This document shows, piece after piece, positions 35,924 through 45,775 of a DNA stretch of 64,000 nucleotides. Every line of letters begins with the position of its first letter. Position 1 is the stretch's first letter. A program made the translations under genes and the position numbers. The stretch is from Bradyrhizobium sp. URHD0069 (lineage in GTDB: Bacteria; Pseudomonadota; Alphaproteobacteria; Rhizobiales; Xanthobacteraceae), in contig NZ_JNIJ01000019.1 in NCBI RefSeq assembly GCF_000701345.1, positions 62,001 through 126,000 on the forward strand, given 5' to 3'. A model generated the notes under the pieces. That model was not told the origin of the DNA, did no database searches, and saw nothing but the letters and a program-made list of their open reading frames with translations.

Positions 35924-35955
35924 CAGGCTTCCCGGGCGTCCCTAGGAGTGCTGTT

Positions 35956-36663
35956 TTGGACGATCAAGCTAAACAAGGAAGTTACGGCCAATTCTGTCCT
36001 GTGGCCATGGCGGCAGAAATCATCTGTTCGCGGTGGACTGCGCTGGTGTTGCGTGAGCTGCTCTGCGGCACGACCCGTTTTAACGATCTCAGACGCGGCG
36101 TGCCGCTGATGTCGCCGACACTGCTGTCGAAACGGCTGAAGGAACTCGCCGAGGCTGGTGTCATCGCGGTGAAGCCCACGGGCCAGCCAGGCGTGGTCGA
36201 ATACAAGCTCACGGAAGCCGGCGAGGATTTGCGCGGCGTCGTGATGTCACTTGGCGTCTGGGGTCAGCGGTGGATCGAATCCTCGCTATCGCTGAAGAAC
36301 CTCGACCCGTCGCTGTTGATGTGGGACATGCGCCGAAACCTCTTGGCCTCATTGCTTCCGGATCGCCGATGCACCGTGAAGTTCACCTACCCTGAGCTAA
36401 GCGCAGGCCGGAAATCATGGTGGATCGTAAACAAACTCGGCGAAGTCGACCTATGTAGCGTTGATCCGGGTTACGAAATCGATCTTTACGTGAGCAGCTC
36501 ACTACGTAGCATGACCGCGGTTTGGATGGGCATCTCGACGTTGAAGGCCGAGATCGAAGCCGGAAACATCGAATTGACCGGCGATAAGGCGGTTGCCCGT
36601 TCGATGCACGCGTGGCTGGGCCTCAGTCCATTCGCGGCCGAAAAGAGTCGCGTCGCGAGCTGA
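35956..36663 (+). CDS. HxlR family winged-helix transcriptional regulator
   Basis: The 235-residue product has the HxlR signature near the N-terminus: FCPVAMAAEIICSRWTALVLRELLCGTTRFNDL, LLSKRLKELAEAGVI (recognition region) and YKLTEAGEDL (wing). A ~120-residue C-terminal extension resembles an SCP2-like lipid-binding domain, so it may sense an acyl or sterol-like ligand. The conserved Cys (FCPVA) near residue 14 could be redox-sensitive as in other HxlR members. Start is TTG at 35956. Divergent from the acyl-CoA dehydrogenase it may regulate. Confidence 0.85.
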   Translation: MDDQAKQGSYGQFCPVAMAAEIICSRWTALVLRELLCGTTRFNDLRRGVPLMSPTLLSKRLKELAEAGVIAVKPTGQPGVVEYKLTEAGEDLRGVVMSLGVWGQRWIESSLSLKNLDPSLLMWDMRRNLLASLLPDRRCTVKFTYPELSAGRKSWWIVNKLGEVDLCSVDPGYEIDLYVSSSLRSMTAVWMGISTLKAEIEAGNIELTGDKAVARSMHAWLGLSPFAAEKSRVAS

Positions 36664-36699
36664 CGTGCGGCAGCATGAGCGAGCGCTGCGAACGAGGCG

Positions 36700-37674
36700 C
36701 TACGGATGCAGGATCACCTTGCCCATCGCCTTGCGGCCGGCGAGCACTTTGAGGGCATCGGCGGTTTGCGCCAGCGGGAAGGTGCGGTCGACGTGCGATG
36801 AGATCTTGCCTTCCGCAGTCCACTTCACGAGCTTTTCCAGATTGGCGCGGTTCTTCTCCGGATTAAGCCGCGCCCATGCGCCCCAGAACACGCCGCGGAT
36901 ATCGCAGCCCTTCAACAGTGCCAGATTGAGCGGCATCTTCGGAATGTCGCCGGCGGCGAATCCGATCACCAGGAAGCGCCCCTCCCATGCGATCGAACGC
37001 AGCGCGGCCTCGGCGTAAGCGCCGCCGACCGGATCGAAAATAATATCGGCGCCCTTGCCGCCCGTGAGCTTGCGCAAGCCCTCTTTCAGATCTTCCTTGG
37101 CGTAGTTCAGCCCGAGCTCGGCGCCGTGTTGTTTGGCGAATTCAAGCTTCTCGTCCGACGAGGCGCAGGCGATCACCTTCAGGCCCATCAGCTTGCCGAG
37201 TTCGCATGCCGCGAGACCCGTGCCGCCGGCAGCCCCCAACACCGCCATGGTCTCGCCAGGTTTCAGGCTGGCGCGATCTTCCAGCGCATGCAGCGCGGTG
37301 CCGTAGATGATGATAATACCGGCGGCGCGATCGAAATCCAGATTGGCGGGAATCTTGACGATGGAATTTGCCGGCAGCGCGATCTTCTCGCGCGCGCCAT
37401 TGTGGCCGCAGGACGCCACCACGCGGTCGCCGACTTTCAAGTCGGTGACGCCGGCGCCGACGCTTTCGATCACGCCCGCGACTTCCGCCGCCGGTGAAAA
37501 CGGGAACGGCGGCTTGATCTGGTATTTGCCCTGGATCATCAGCAGGTCGAAGAAATTCAGCGCCGCCGATTTGATTGCGATCACGGCATGGCCAGGCTCG
37601 GCCACGGGATCTGGCACGTCGGTCAGCACGAGATCGTCGGGACCGCAATATTGCGAGCAGAGAATGGCTTTCAT
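36700..37674 (-). CDS. NADPH:quinone oxidoreductase family protein (MDR superfamily)
   Basis: The 324-residue product is a zinc-free medium-chain reductase. It has the N-terminal GroES-like domain (ALNFFDLLMIQGKYQ, SPAAEVAGVIESVGAGV) and a Rossmann domain with AVLGAAGGTGLAACELGKLMG. It reduces quinones or enones with NADPH in the cytoplasm. The ATG at 37674 follows AGG at the right distance; a GTG six bases earlier is less likely. It is divergent from the frameshifted SDR gene. Confidence 0.9.
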   Translation of the reverse strand: MKAILCSQYCGPDDLVLTDVPDPVAEPGHAVIAIKSAALNFFDLLMIQGKYQIKPPFPFSPAAEVAGVIESVGAGVTDLKVGDRVVASCGHNGAREKIALPANSIVKIPANLDFDRAAGIIIIYGTALHALEDRASLKPGETMAVLGAAGGTGLAACELGKLMGLKVIACASSDEKLEFAKQHGAELGLNYAKEDLKEGLRKLTGGKGADIIFDPVGGAYAEAALRSIAWEGRFLVIGFAAGDIPKMPLNLALLKGCDIRGVFWGAWARLNPEKNRANLEKLVKWTAEGKISSHVDRTFPLAQTADALKVLAGRKAMGKVILHP

Positions 37675-37778
37675 GGACACACCTGAGTTTCGGACGCACA
37701 GTTAAGGCTAGGAGCTTCATGCCGGATTTGAAGCTGGGCGACAATCTGATTCGGATGCCTTTTTGACGGCCCGCGAGG

Positions 37779-37863
37779 CGTCATTGCGCGCCAATGGGTC
37801 GCGCGAAGGCGCGGCCGATGACAGGCTCCGCGAAGCGTCGCTTCCGCTCCCCGCAATGACGAC
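37779..37863. repeat. REP-like family A, copy 3
   Basis: CGTCATTGCGC at the left complements CGCAATGACG at the right. An internal GGGTCGCGCGAAGGCGCGGCCGATGACAGGCTCCGCGAAGC matches the inverted right block of the other copies. It lies between two divergent genes. Confidence 0.75.
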
Positions 37864-37882
37864 GGTAACAAGGAACCAAACG

Positions 37883-38721
37883 ATGTTTGAAAAAGGCCTG
37901 CTGGCGGGAAAGCGCATATTAATCACCGGCGGCGGCTCCGGGCTCGGCGCCGCGATGGGGCGTCGCTTTGTCGAGCTTGGCGCCGACCTGATCATCTGTG
38001 GCCGCCGGCTTGAACTGCTGGAAGCGACGGCAGCGCAGATGCGGCGCGATCTCGGCGGCACGGTCAGCGCGATCAGATGCGACGTCCGCGACGGCGCTGC
38101 CGTCGACGCCATGATGGAGGCGATCTGGCGCACTGCGCCGCTCGATGTGCTGGTCAACAATGCCGCCGCGACGTTCATCGCGCAAACCGAGCAGCTGTCG
38201 TTTCGCGCCGCCGACGCGATCCTCGCGCCGACGCTGCACGGCGCGATGTATTGCACGCTGGCTGCGGGGAAGCGTTGGATCGAGGCAAAACACGGAGGCG
38301 TGGTGCTGAGCATTCTCTCGACCTCGACCATCACCGGCCGCGCCTTCACGGTGCCGTCTGCGATGGCGAAGTCGGCTATTCTCGCGATGACCAAGAGCCT
38401 CGCGGTGGAGTGGGGTCCGAAGGGCATCCGCACGGTGGCGATCGCGCCCGGGGCGTTTCCGACCGCCGGCGCATCGGGCCAGCTTCGCCCCGAGGGCCGT
38501 GACGATCCTGGGCATCGAAAAATCCGCTCGGCCGCGTCGGCGAACATGGCGAGCTTGCCAATCTCGCGAGCTTCCTGATTTCGGATTCCGCCGGCTACAT
38601 CAATGGCGAGATGGTGGTGCAGGACGGCGGCGCGCATTTGCGCAGTTCGGGCGCCGAGGATCTCTTGCAATGGACCGACGCGCAGTGGGAGAAGCAGCGC
38701 GCGGCGCGGTCGAAAGAGTAG
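37883..38721 (+). pseudogene. DECR-like short-chain dehydrogenase/reductase with apparent one-base frameshift
   Basis: The first frame (ATG 37883, AGGA upstream) encodes an SDR with TGGGSGLG, NNAA and SAMAKSAILAMTKSLAVEWG. Ser replaces the catalytic Tyr in the usual Tyr-x3-Lys, as in 2,4-dienoyl-CoA reductase-like members. Near 38505-38515 this frame drifts into nonsense and stops at 38578. The frame one base earlier continues with NPLGRVGEHGELANLASFL, GYINGEMVVQDGGAHL and a stop at 38721, the expected SDR C-terminus. One base appears lost; a sequencing error is possible. Confidence 0.8.
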
Positions 38722-38883
38722 GGCTGAACGGTGCGGCAAGCGGCGCGACGAAGTGTTTGAGGCGCCGGTTCCTAGTCTCGCAACTGCCTTCCCAAAAAGA
38801 CATTTCCCGGCTATCCATCGACCGTGTGACGATCCGGTGTCGGGCCATCTTCCAGTCACAATGATGAGGGAGCCAGATTGGTC

Positions 38884-39483
38884 ATGTACGTGCGGCGAAT
38901 ACTGACAACTCTGGTGGTGAGTGCGCTGATGTGCGGGGTTGCAAACCTTGCGCAGGCGCAGAGTGAGTCGTCGAAAGGCGCGGCCAAATCCGCGAAACCG
39001 GAGACCAAGCCCACCGCGGCTGTCGCGGGCAACGCCGAGCCGACCCTGATCGGTCAGTTCGGTACCTGGGGCGCCTACACGGCCACGCCGAACGGCAAGA
39101 AAGTATGCTTCGCGCTGGCCAAGCCATCGTCGTCGAAAACCAATCCGCCGAATCGTCCGCGCGATCCGGCCTATGCGTTCGTCTCCACGCGTCCGGCTGA
39201 AAAAGTCATCAACGAAGTTTCCATCATGATCGGCTACACGCTGAAGCCCGGTTCGGAATCGGCGCTGGAGGTCGGCGGCGCTTCCTATGCGATGTACACC
39301 CAGGGCGACGGCCTGTGGATCAAGAATGCCGCCGAAGAAGAGCGGATGGTCGATGCCATGCGCAAGGCTTCGGACGTGGTGGTCAAGGGCATGTCGGCGA
39401 AGGGCACCGAGACCACGGACACCTTCTCACTGAAGGGGCTTTCCCAGGCGCTCGACAAACTGGCGCAGGATTGCAAGCGCTAA
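38884..39483 (+). CDS. Invasion-associated locus B (IalB) family exported protein
   Basis: The 199-residue product has a signal peptide (cleavage near AQA-QSES), a Lys/Ala/Pro-rich linker and an IalB-like domain beginning GQFGTWGAYTATPNGKKVCFAL. One Cys is in KVCFA and another at the extreme C-terminus (QDCKR), likely forming a disulfide. The name is historical, from Bartonella; in free-living relatives the role is unknown. The start may be the ATG at 38884 or the TTG at 38878, both after GAGGGAG. Confidence 0.85.
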   Translation: MYVRRILTTLVVSALMCGVANLAQAQSESSKGAAKSAKPETKPTAAVAGNAEPTLIGQFGTWGAYTATPNGKKVCFALAKPSSSKTNPPNRPRDPAYAFVSTRPAEKVINEVSIMIGYTLKPGSESALEVGGASYAMYTQGDGLWIKNAAEEERMVDAMRKASDVVVKGMSAKGTETTDTFSLKGLSQALDKLAQDCKR

Positions 39484-39555
39484 CGCGCTTTCAAGGTTAA
39501 AACAGACGCATTTAGTGCCTTTCCAGCAGGTCTGGGAAGGCCTATTTGATGTTCC

Positions 39556-40785
39556 ATGAATGAGACGATGACCAGCACCGCAATCGAAGCCAGTTCGGGG
39601 GTAAGCGCGCCTTTGGAAAAGGTCGCGCTCGAAACCTACGTGCCGCCGGCAAAGCCGTCGCTGATCGGATTGTCGCGGGCCGAGATCGCAGAACGGTTGG
39701 GGGCTATCGGCGTAGCGCCGACGCAGCGCAAGATGCGCGTGCAGCAATTGTGGCACTGGATCTACGTCCGCGGCGCGAGGAATTTCGACGAGATGACCAG
39801 CATCTCCAAGGAAATGCGCTCGCAGCTTGAGGCGCATTTCACCGTCGCGCGCCCCGAGGTGGCCGCCGAGCAAGTTTCCAATGACGGCACCCGCAAGTGG
39901 CTGTTGCGATTGCCGAGCGGCGACAACCTCGAGAAGGCGCATGAAGTCGAGTGCGTCTATATTCCGGAAACCGATCGCGGCACGCTGTGCGTTTCCTCCC
40001 AGGTCGGCTGCACGCTGAATTGCTCGTTCTGCCACACCGGCACTCAGCGGCTGGTACGCAATCTCACCGCCGGTGAAATCGTCGGCCAGATCATGGTGGC
40101 GCGCGATCGGCTCAACGACTGGGCCGACCGCGATACGCCGACCGGCGGTCGCCTCGTCACCAATGTGGTGATGATGGGCATGGGCGAGCCGCTGTACAAT
40201 TTCGAGGCGGTGCGGGATGCGCTTCTGATCGTCGCCGACAATGAGGGCATCGGCATTTCCCGCCGCCGCATCACGCTGTCGACCTCAGGCGTGGTGCCGA
40301 ACATCATCCGCACCGGCGACGAAATCGGCGTCATGCTGGCGATCTCGCTGCATGCGGTGCGCGACGAACTGCGCAACGAGCTGGTGCCGCTGAACCGCAA
40401 ATATCCGATTGCCGAATTGCTGCAGGCCTGCCGCGACTATCCCGGCTCGTCGAATGCGCGGCGCATCACCTTCGAATATGTGATGCTGAAGGGCGTCAAC
40501 GATTCGCTTGACGACGCCAAGCTGCTGGTGAAGATGCTGAAGGGCATTCCGGCCAAGATCAATCTGATTCCGTTCAACCCATGGCCGGGCACGCGCTACG
40601 AGTGCTCGGACTGGGATCAGATCGAAAAGTTCTCGGAGTATGTTTTCAACGCCGGTTACTCCTCGCCGGTGCGCACGCCGCGCGGCCGCGATATCCTTGC
40701 CGCCTGCGGCCAATTGAAATCGGAAACCGAGAAATTGTCGGTGCGCGAGCGGCAGGCGCTGCGCGCCATGGCGATGACGGATTGA
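39556..40785 (+). CDS. rlmN: 23S rRNA (adenine2503-C2)/tRNA (adenine37-C2) methyltransferase RlmN
   Basis: The 409-residue product is a radical-SAM enzyme. The iron-sulfur ligands are in CTLNCSFC (Cys152, Cys156, Cys159), followed by [27 protein letters not shown] is the SAM-binding GEP motif, and a C-terminal CGQL supplies the second catalytic cysteine. Length and motif order are those of RlmN. It methylates A2503 of 23S rRNA and A37 of some tRNAs. An alternative ATG lies at 39568. Confidence 0.96.
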   Translation: MNETMTSTAIEASSGVSAPLEKVALETYVPPAKPSLIGLSRAEIAERLGAIGVAPTQRKMRVQQLWHWIYVRGARNFDEMTSISKEMRSQLEAHFTVARPEVAAEQVSNDGTRKWLLRLPSGDNLEKAHEVECVYIPETDRGTLCVSSQVGCTLNCSFCHTGTQRLVRNLTAGEIVGQIMVARDRLNDWADRDTPTGGRLVTNVVMMGMGEPLYNFEAVRDALLIVADNEGIGISRRRITLSTSGVVPNIIRTGDEIGVMLAISLHAVRDELRNELVPLNRKYPIAELLQACRDYPGSSNARRITFEYVMLKGVNDSLDDAKLLVKMLKGIPAKINLIPFNPWPGTRYECSDWDQIEKFSEYVFNAGYSSPVRTPRGRDILAACGQLKSETEKLSVRERQALRAMAMTD

Positions 40786-40800
40786 GAGGCAGGGGCTTCC

Positions 40801-40833
40801 GGATTGCTTCGCTTGCGCTCGCAAATGACGGCG
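40801..40833. repeat. REP-like family A, partial copy 4
   Basis: GGATTGCTTCGCTTGCGCTCGCAAATGACGG matches the right arm of the family A element only; the left arm is missing. Confidence 0.6.
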
Positions 40834-40849
40834 GCTTCAAGTTGGTGAT

Positions 40850-41371
40850 ATGACTCTGATCGGCCGGCTGTTCGTGATTCTGTTCGCTTTTCTCGCCGCG
40901 TGTCTGGTGGCGGGGATGATCGTGGTCGGCGCGGTGCTGTTTCCGGAATTCAGCGATCTCGGGGCCGGTCCGGTCGATCCCGGCGCACTGAATATCGTGC
41001 TCGGCTTCGGCTTCATCTTCATCAGCGGTTTTGCGCTGCTGCCGGCGATGATCGTGGTCGCGATCACCGAAGCGTTTTATGTCAGGGGCGCGCTGACCTA
41101 CGCGGTCGGCGGCGGCCTGGTCGGTCTGGCGTGTTATCTCGGTCTTGTCCCGTTCGATCCCGCAACGCTCAGCTTTAACGGCATCGTGCGCCGTCATCTC
41201 GAAATCATGACCGGCGCGGGGATCGTCGCAGGTCTCGTCTATTGGATGATCGCCGGCCGTAACGCCGGCGCCTGGCGCGAGCCAACGCGCCCGTTGCGGC
41301 CGCCGCCACCGCTGCCGTCACAAACGCCGCCGGCGTCAGCGCCTCCACAATCGCCGTCCTCGCCGTCGTGA
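40850..41371 (+). CDS. Small integral membrane protein of unknown function
   Basis: The 173-residue product has four hydrophobic segments (about 5-30, 47-72, 80-102, 119-135) and a Pro/Ser-rich C-terminal tail of about 35 residues. I see no conserved enzymatic motif. It starts 65 bases after the rlmN stop, with a repeat element between. Similar four-helix proteins with proline tails are found in Bradyrhizobium without assigned function. Confidence 0.65.
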   Translation: MTLIGRLFVILFAFLAACLVAGMIVVGAVLFPEFSDLGAGPVDPGALNIVLGFGFIFISGFALLPAMIVVAITEAFYVRGALTYAVGGGLVGLACYLGLVPFDPATLSFNGIVRRHLEIMTGAGIVAGLVYWMIAGRNAGAWREPTRPLRPPPPLPSQTPPASAPPQSPSSPS

Positions 41372-41380
41372 TTGGATTCG

Positions 41381-41442
41381 CCGTCATTGCGAGGGGCGTA
41401 AGCGACAAGGTAATCCGGTTCGACCCGGTGATTGTGGATTGC
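41381..41442. repeat. REP-like family A, partial copy 5
   Basis: CCGTCATTGCGAGGGGCGTAAGCGACAAGGTAATCCGG matches the left arm of the other copies and is followed by GGATTGCCGCG; the right-hand terminal arm is missing. Confidence 0.65.
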
Positions 41443-41503
41443 CGCGCTGGCGCCCCAATGCCAGGGGTTTTCAGAACCAACCTCCTCGGCTAAACCCCGC
41501 GCC

Positions 41504-42313
41504 ATGAACCGGACCGGACTTTTTATCGCTTTGGGCTTGTCGCTTGTGGTCGGACTGCTGTTCGGGATTTATCCCGAACTCGATCTGAACTTGGCTGCGT
41601 TGTTCTACGATGCAGCGACCAGGTCCTTCCCCCTGAAATTCAACACGCTGGCCGGTATCGCGCGCGATGCCGCGATGGTGATTGCGTGGGGCTTTGTGCT
41701 GCCGGCGATCGTTGCCCTCGTGGTGAAGCTTTTTCGGCCGGACAGACCGCTGTTGATACCAGGGCGCGCGACCATCTTTCTGCTGGTCACTATGATCCTT
41801 GCCGCCGGCGTTCTGACCAATCTCACCTTCAAGAGCTATTGGGGCCGGCCGCGCCCCGTCGTGGTCACGCAATTCAACGGGCCGGAGCAATTCGTGCCGT
41901 GGTGGGATCCGCGCGGCGGCTGCGCGCGAAACTGCTCGTTTTTCTCGGGCGAAGGCGCAACCGCATTTTGGACCTACGCGCCCGCGGCGCTGACGCCGCC
42001 GACGTGGCGGCCGCTGGCTTATGCCGCCGCGACCCTGTTCGGCGTGATCACCAGCGCGCTCAGGATGGCGTTCGGCGGGCACTTCTTTACCGATGTCGCA
42101 GCCGCAGGGCTGGTGACGTTTCTGGTGGTGTGGCTGGCGCACGGCTTCATCTACCGCTGGCGCCGGACCCGGTTATCCGACGAGAGCATCGATGCCGCGC
42201 TGACGCGCTTTGGCTGGCCGGGCTACCTTTGGCGGCAACGTCTTTTCGCTGCCCGCGCGGCGGGCAAACCATCCCTGGTGAACCCGACCACCGAAGCCCG
42301 TGCGGACGATTGA
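41504..42313 (+). CDS. PAP2-family phosphatase (lipid phosphatase-like)
   Basis: The 269-residue product has about six membrane helices and the three-part PAP2 signature. The first is K-x6-RP in KSYWGRPRP, the second is CSFFSGEGA (here S-G-E rather than S-G-H), and the third is R-x5-H-x3-D in RMAFGGHFFTDV. It probably dephosphorylates a lipid phosphate such as lipid A, undecaprenyl or phosphatidyl species at the periplasmic face. The Glu in motif 2 is a departure from the textbook consensus, which may be a subfamily trait. The ATG at 41504 gives a natural first helix. Confidence 0.85.
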   Translation: MNRTGLFIALGLSLVVGLLFGIYPELDLNLAALFYDAATRSFPLKFNTLAGIARDAAMVIAWGFVLPAIVALVVKLFRPDRPLLIPGRATIFLLVTMILAAGVLTNLTFKSYWGRPRPVVVTQFNGPEQFVPWWDPRGGCARNCSFFSGEGATAFWTYAPAALTPPTWRPLAYAAATLFGVITSALRMAFGGHFFTDVAAAGLVTFLVVWLAHGFIYRWRRTRLSDESIDAALTRFGWPGYLWRQRLFAARAAGKPSLVNPTTEARADD

Positions 42314-42416
42314 GCCCTGAACGGCTTGCGCAGGGGTCCGTTCTGCCTGTAATCAATTTGCGCGGAATACGTGCGTGTCCCGCGCAAATTCCGGCATCGA
42401 ATTCAGCAGGATTTAC

Positions 42417-43646
<1,230 letters not shown>

Positions 43647-43770
43647 GGGTTACCGGCGCGAGTTGTAATCGAGACGTCATTCGGAGCCGGTAAGGTGTGA
43701 ACTGGGGGCATGCCTTGGCTGGCCGATAGCCGCCGCCCGGGCACATCTTTACTCCGACCACGGTGCTCGC

Positions 43771-45528
43771 ATGATCAAGCCCTTCGCCGTTGCCCTGATT
43801 GTCCTGCTGTCGCAAAGTCAGGGTTTTGCCCAGACCATCTATCCGATCGATCGCGCGGCGATTCTCGCGGGCGCGCGGTTCGACTTCAAGGTCGAATTTG
43901 CGGATCGCGTCGATCCCGCAAAACTGAAGGTGACCGTGAATGGCGAGGACTTCGCCGCCGTGTTCGGCCAGTCCGGAACCTTCGTCGAGCGCGAAGACGG
44001 CAAGGACCAGTCGGCCCTGACGCTTCGCGGGGTCACTCTGCGCAAGCCCGGTAACGTTACGGTGGAAGTCAGCGATGGCACGCAGAAGCGGTCCATCGCT
44101 TGGACGGTCTACGACACCGGGCCGCGCAAGGCGAAGAACGTGATCCTGTTCATCGGCGATGGGCTGTCACCTGCTCATCGCGTCGCTGCCCGTCTGCTCT
44201 CCAAGGGCATCGCGGAGGGAAAGAGCCTCGGCAAGCTTGCGATCGACGACATGCCGCACATGGCGCTGGTGGCGACGGCGGGCTCGGATTCGATCATCAC
44301 CGATTCGGCGAACGCGGCGAGTGCCTACGCCACCGGCCACAAGACCGCCGTCAATGCGATGGGCGTCTATGCCGACCGCAGCGCAAGCCCGTTCGACGAC
44401 CCAAGGGTCGAAACCATCACCAGCCTCGCGAAACGACAGCTCGACATGAGCATCGGCGTGGTCACCAACACGGAGATCGAGGACGCCACGACGGCGGCGA
44501 TGGTGGCGCATACCCGCCGCCGCGCCGCCTACGACGAGATCGTCGAACAGTTGTTCGCCGCCAGGCCGGACGTGCTGATGGGCGGCGGAAGCGCGAATTT
44601 CCTTCCGCAAGGCGCGGCCGGGTCCAGGCGCAAGGACGACATCGATTATCTCGCCCGGTTTCGCGAGGCCGGCTATCCGGTGGTGACGACGAAGGCCGAA
44701 CTCGATTTGCTGGCAGCCGGATCCGACACGCGCAAACTGCTCGGCCTGTTCGCCACGGGAAATATGGATGGCGCGCTGGACCGCAAATTTCTGAAGGGCG
44801 GCGGGGTCAAGAAATTTCCAGACCAGCCCGATCTGACCGAACAGGTGCAGACCGCGCTGAACATTCTGTCGAAGAACGATGCCGGCTTCTTCCTGATGGT
44901 GGAATCCGGGTTGATCGACAAATACGCGCATGCGCTGGACATGGAGCGCGCGGTTTACGACACGATCATGCTCGACAACGCGGTCAGCCTTGCACGCGGC
45001 TGGGCGCGGGCGCGCGGTGACGACACCCTGATCCTGGTGCTCGCCGACCACAATCATCCCAACAGTCTTGTCGGTACCATCAGCGACGACATGAGCACGA
45101 CGCCCAACCTGCCGCTGCGCGAGCGCGTGGGCGTCTATGAGAAAGCCGGATTTCCCAACTATCCGGCTCCCGATGCCGATGGCTATCCGTCGCGCGTGGA
45201 TGTCAGCCGGCGGCTCGCGATCTTCTCCGCCAGCCTGCCGGACCACTACGAAACCTTGCGTCCGAAGCTCGACAGCCCCAACGAGCCGACCGTAAAGGGC
45301 GATGAACCGGGCACGTTCAAGGCGAATGAGAAATACAAGGATGTCCCCGGCGTCGTGCTGCGCTTCGGCAATCTGCCGGCGATGATGGGCGCCAGCGTGC
45401 ATTCAGGAGAGGACGTCATCCTGACGGCGACCGGACCAGGCAGCGAACGGGTCCACGGTTCGATGGACAACACCGACGTATTTCGCCTCATGGCCGAGGC
45501 GCTTGGGCTTGCGGCAGCGGGGCAATAG
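43771..45528 (+). CDS. Alkaline phosphatase, PhoA superfamily, exported
   Basis: The 585-residue product has a signal peptide (cleavage near FA-QTIY), a ~100-residue N-terminal Ig-like domain and an alkaline phosphatase core. It shows LFIGDGLSPAH (metal Asp), TDSANAASAYATGHKT with the catalytic Ser of DSA, MVESGLIDKYAHALD, LADHNH and VHSGEDV, so all metal ligands and the nucleophile are present. It hydrolyses phosphate monoesters in the periplasm. ADHNH replaces the usual ADHSH. It is convergent with the OmpA-type gene. Confidence 0.9.
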   Translation: MIKPFAVALIVLLSQSQGFAQTIYPIDRAAILAGARFDFKVEFADRVDPAKLKVTVNGEDFAAVFGQSGTFVEREDGKDQSALTLRGVTLRKPGNVTVEVSDGTQKRSIAWTVYDTGPRKAKNVILFIGDGLSPAHRVAARLLSKGIAEGKSLGKLAIDDMPHMALVATAGSDSIITDSANAASAYATGHKTAVNAMGVYADRSASPFDDPRVETITSLAKRQLDMSIGVVTNTEIEDATTAAMVAHTRRRAAYDEIVEQLFAARPDVLMGGGSANFLPQGAAGSRRKDDIDYLARFREAGYPVVTTKAELDLLAAGSDTRKLLGLFATGNMDGALDRKFLKGGGVKKFPDQPDLTEQVQTALNILSKNDAGFFLMVESGLIDKYAHALDMERAVYDTIMLDNAVSLARGWARARGDDTLILVLADHNHPNSLVGTISDDMSTTPNLPLRERVGVYEKAGFPNYPAPDADGYPSRVDVSRRLAIFSASLPDHYETLRPKLDSPNEPTVKGDEPGTFKANEKYKDVPGVVLRFGNLPAMMGASVHSGEDVILTATGPGSERVHGSMDNTDVFRLMAEALGLAAAGQ

Positions 45529-45679
45529 CCCCGCGCTGTCGAAATGCACGCGCGTCAGGAAAGAGACGGCGCTGAGAACATCAGCTTCACACAAGTGCGA
45601 AAGATGAGAATCTGTCGTTCGAGGCGGCTCGAATCGTTCGGCCGCCACATCGTTCTGAACGAGAGGCCGCGGCGTATGG

Positions 45680-45699
45680 GTCCCGGCGTTCGCCGGGAC
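45680..45699. repeat. Short dispersed hairpin
   Basis: GTCCCGGCG and CGCCGGGAC form a perfect 9-bp stem with a TT loop. Hairpins of this kind recur in intergenic DNA of Bradyrhizobium-like genomes (established knowledge). It lies between convergent genes. Confidence 0.5.
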
Positions 45700-45725
45700 G
45701 ACTGTAGATAGAGCTCGCACCAGAG

Positions 45726-45756
45726 AAATGGCCGGGATTTTCTCTCGGCCATTTTC
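45726..45756. terminator. Bidirectional terminator-like hairpin
   Basis: AAATGGCCG and CGGCCATTT form a 9-bp stem around an 11-base loop, with ATTTTC on the plus side and AAAT-rich sequence on the minus side. It lies between the convergent phosphatase and OmpA-type genes. Confidence 0.5.
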
Positions 45757-45775
45757 ATTTCGTAGTTGCTTCGAT

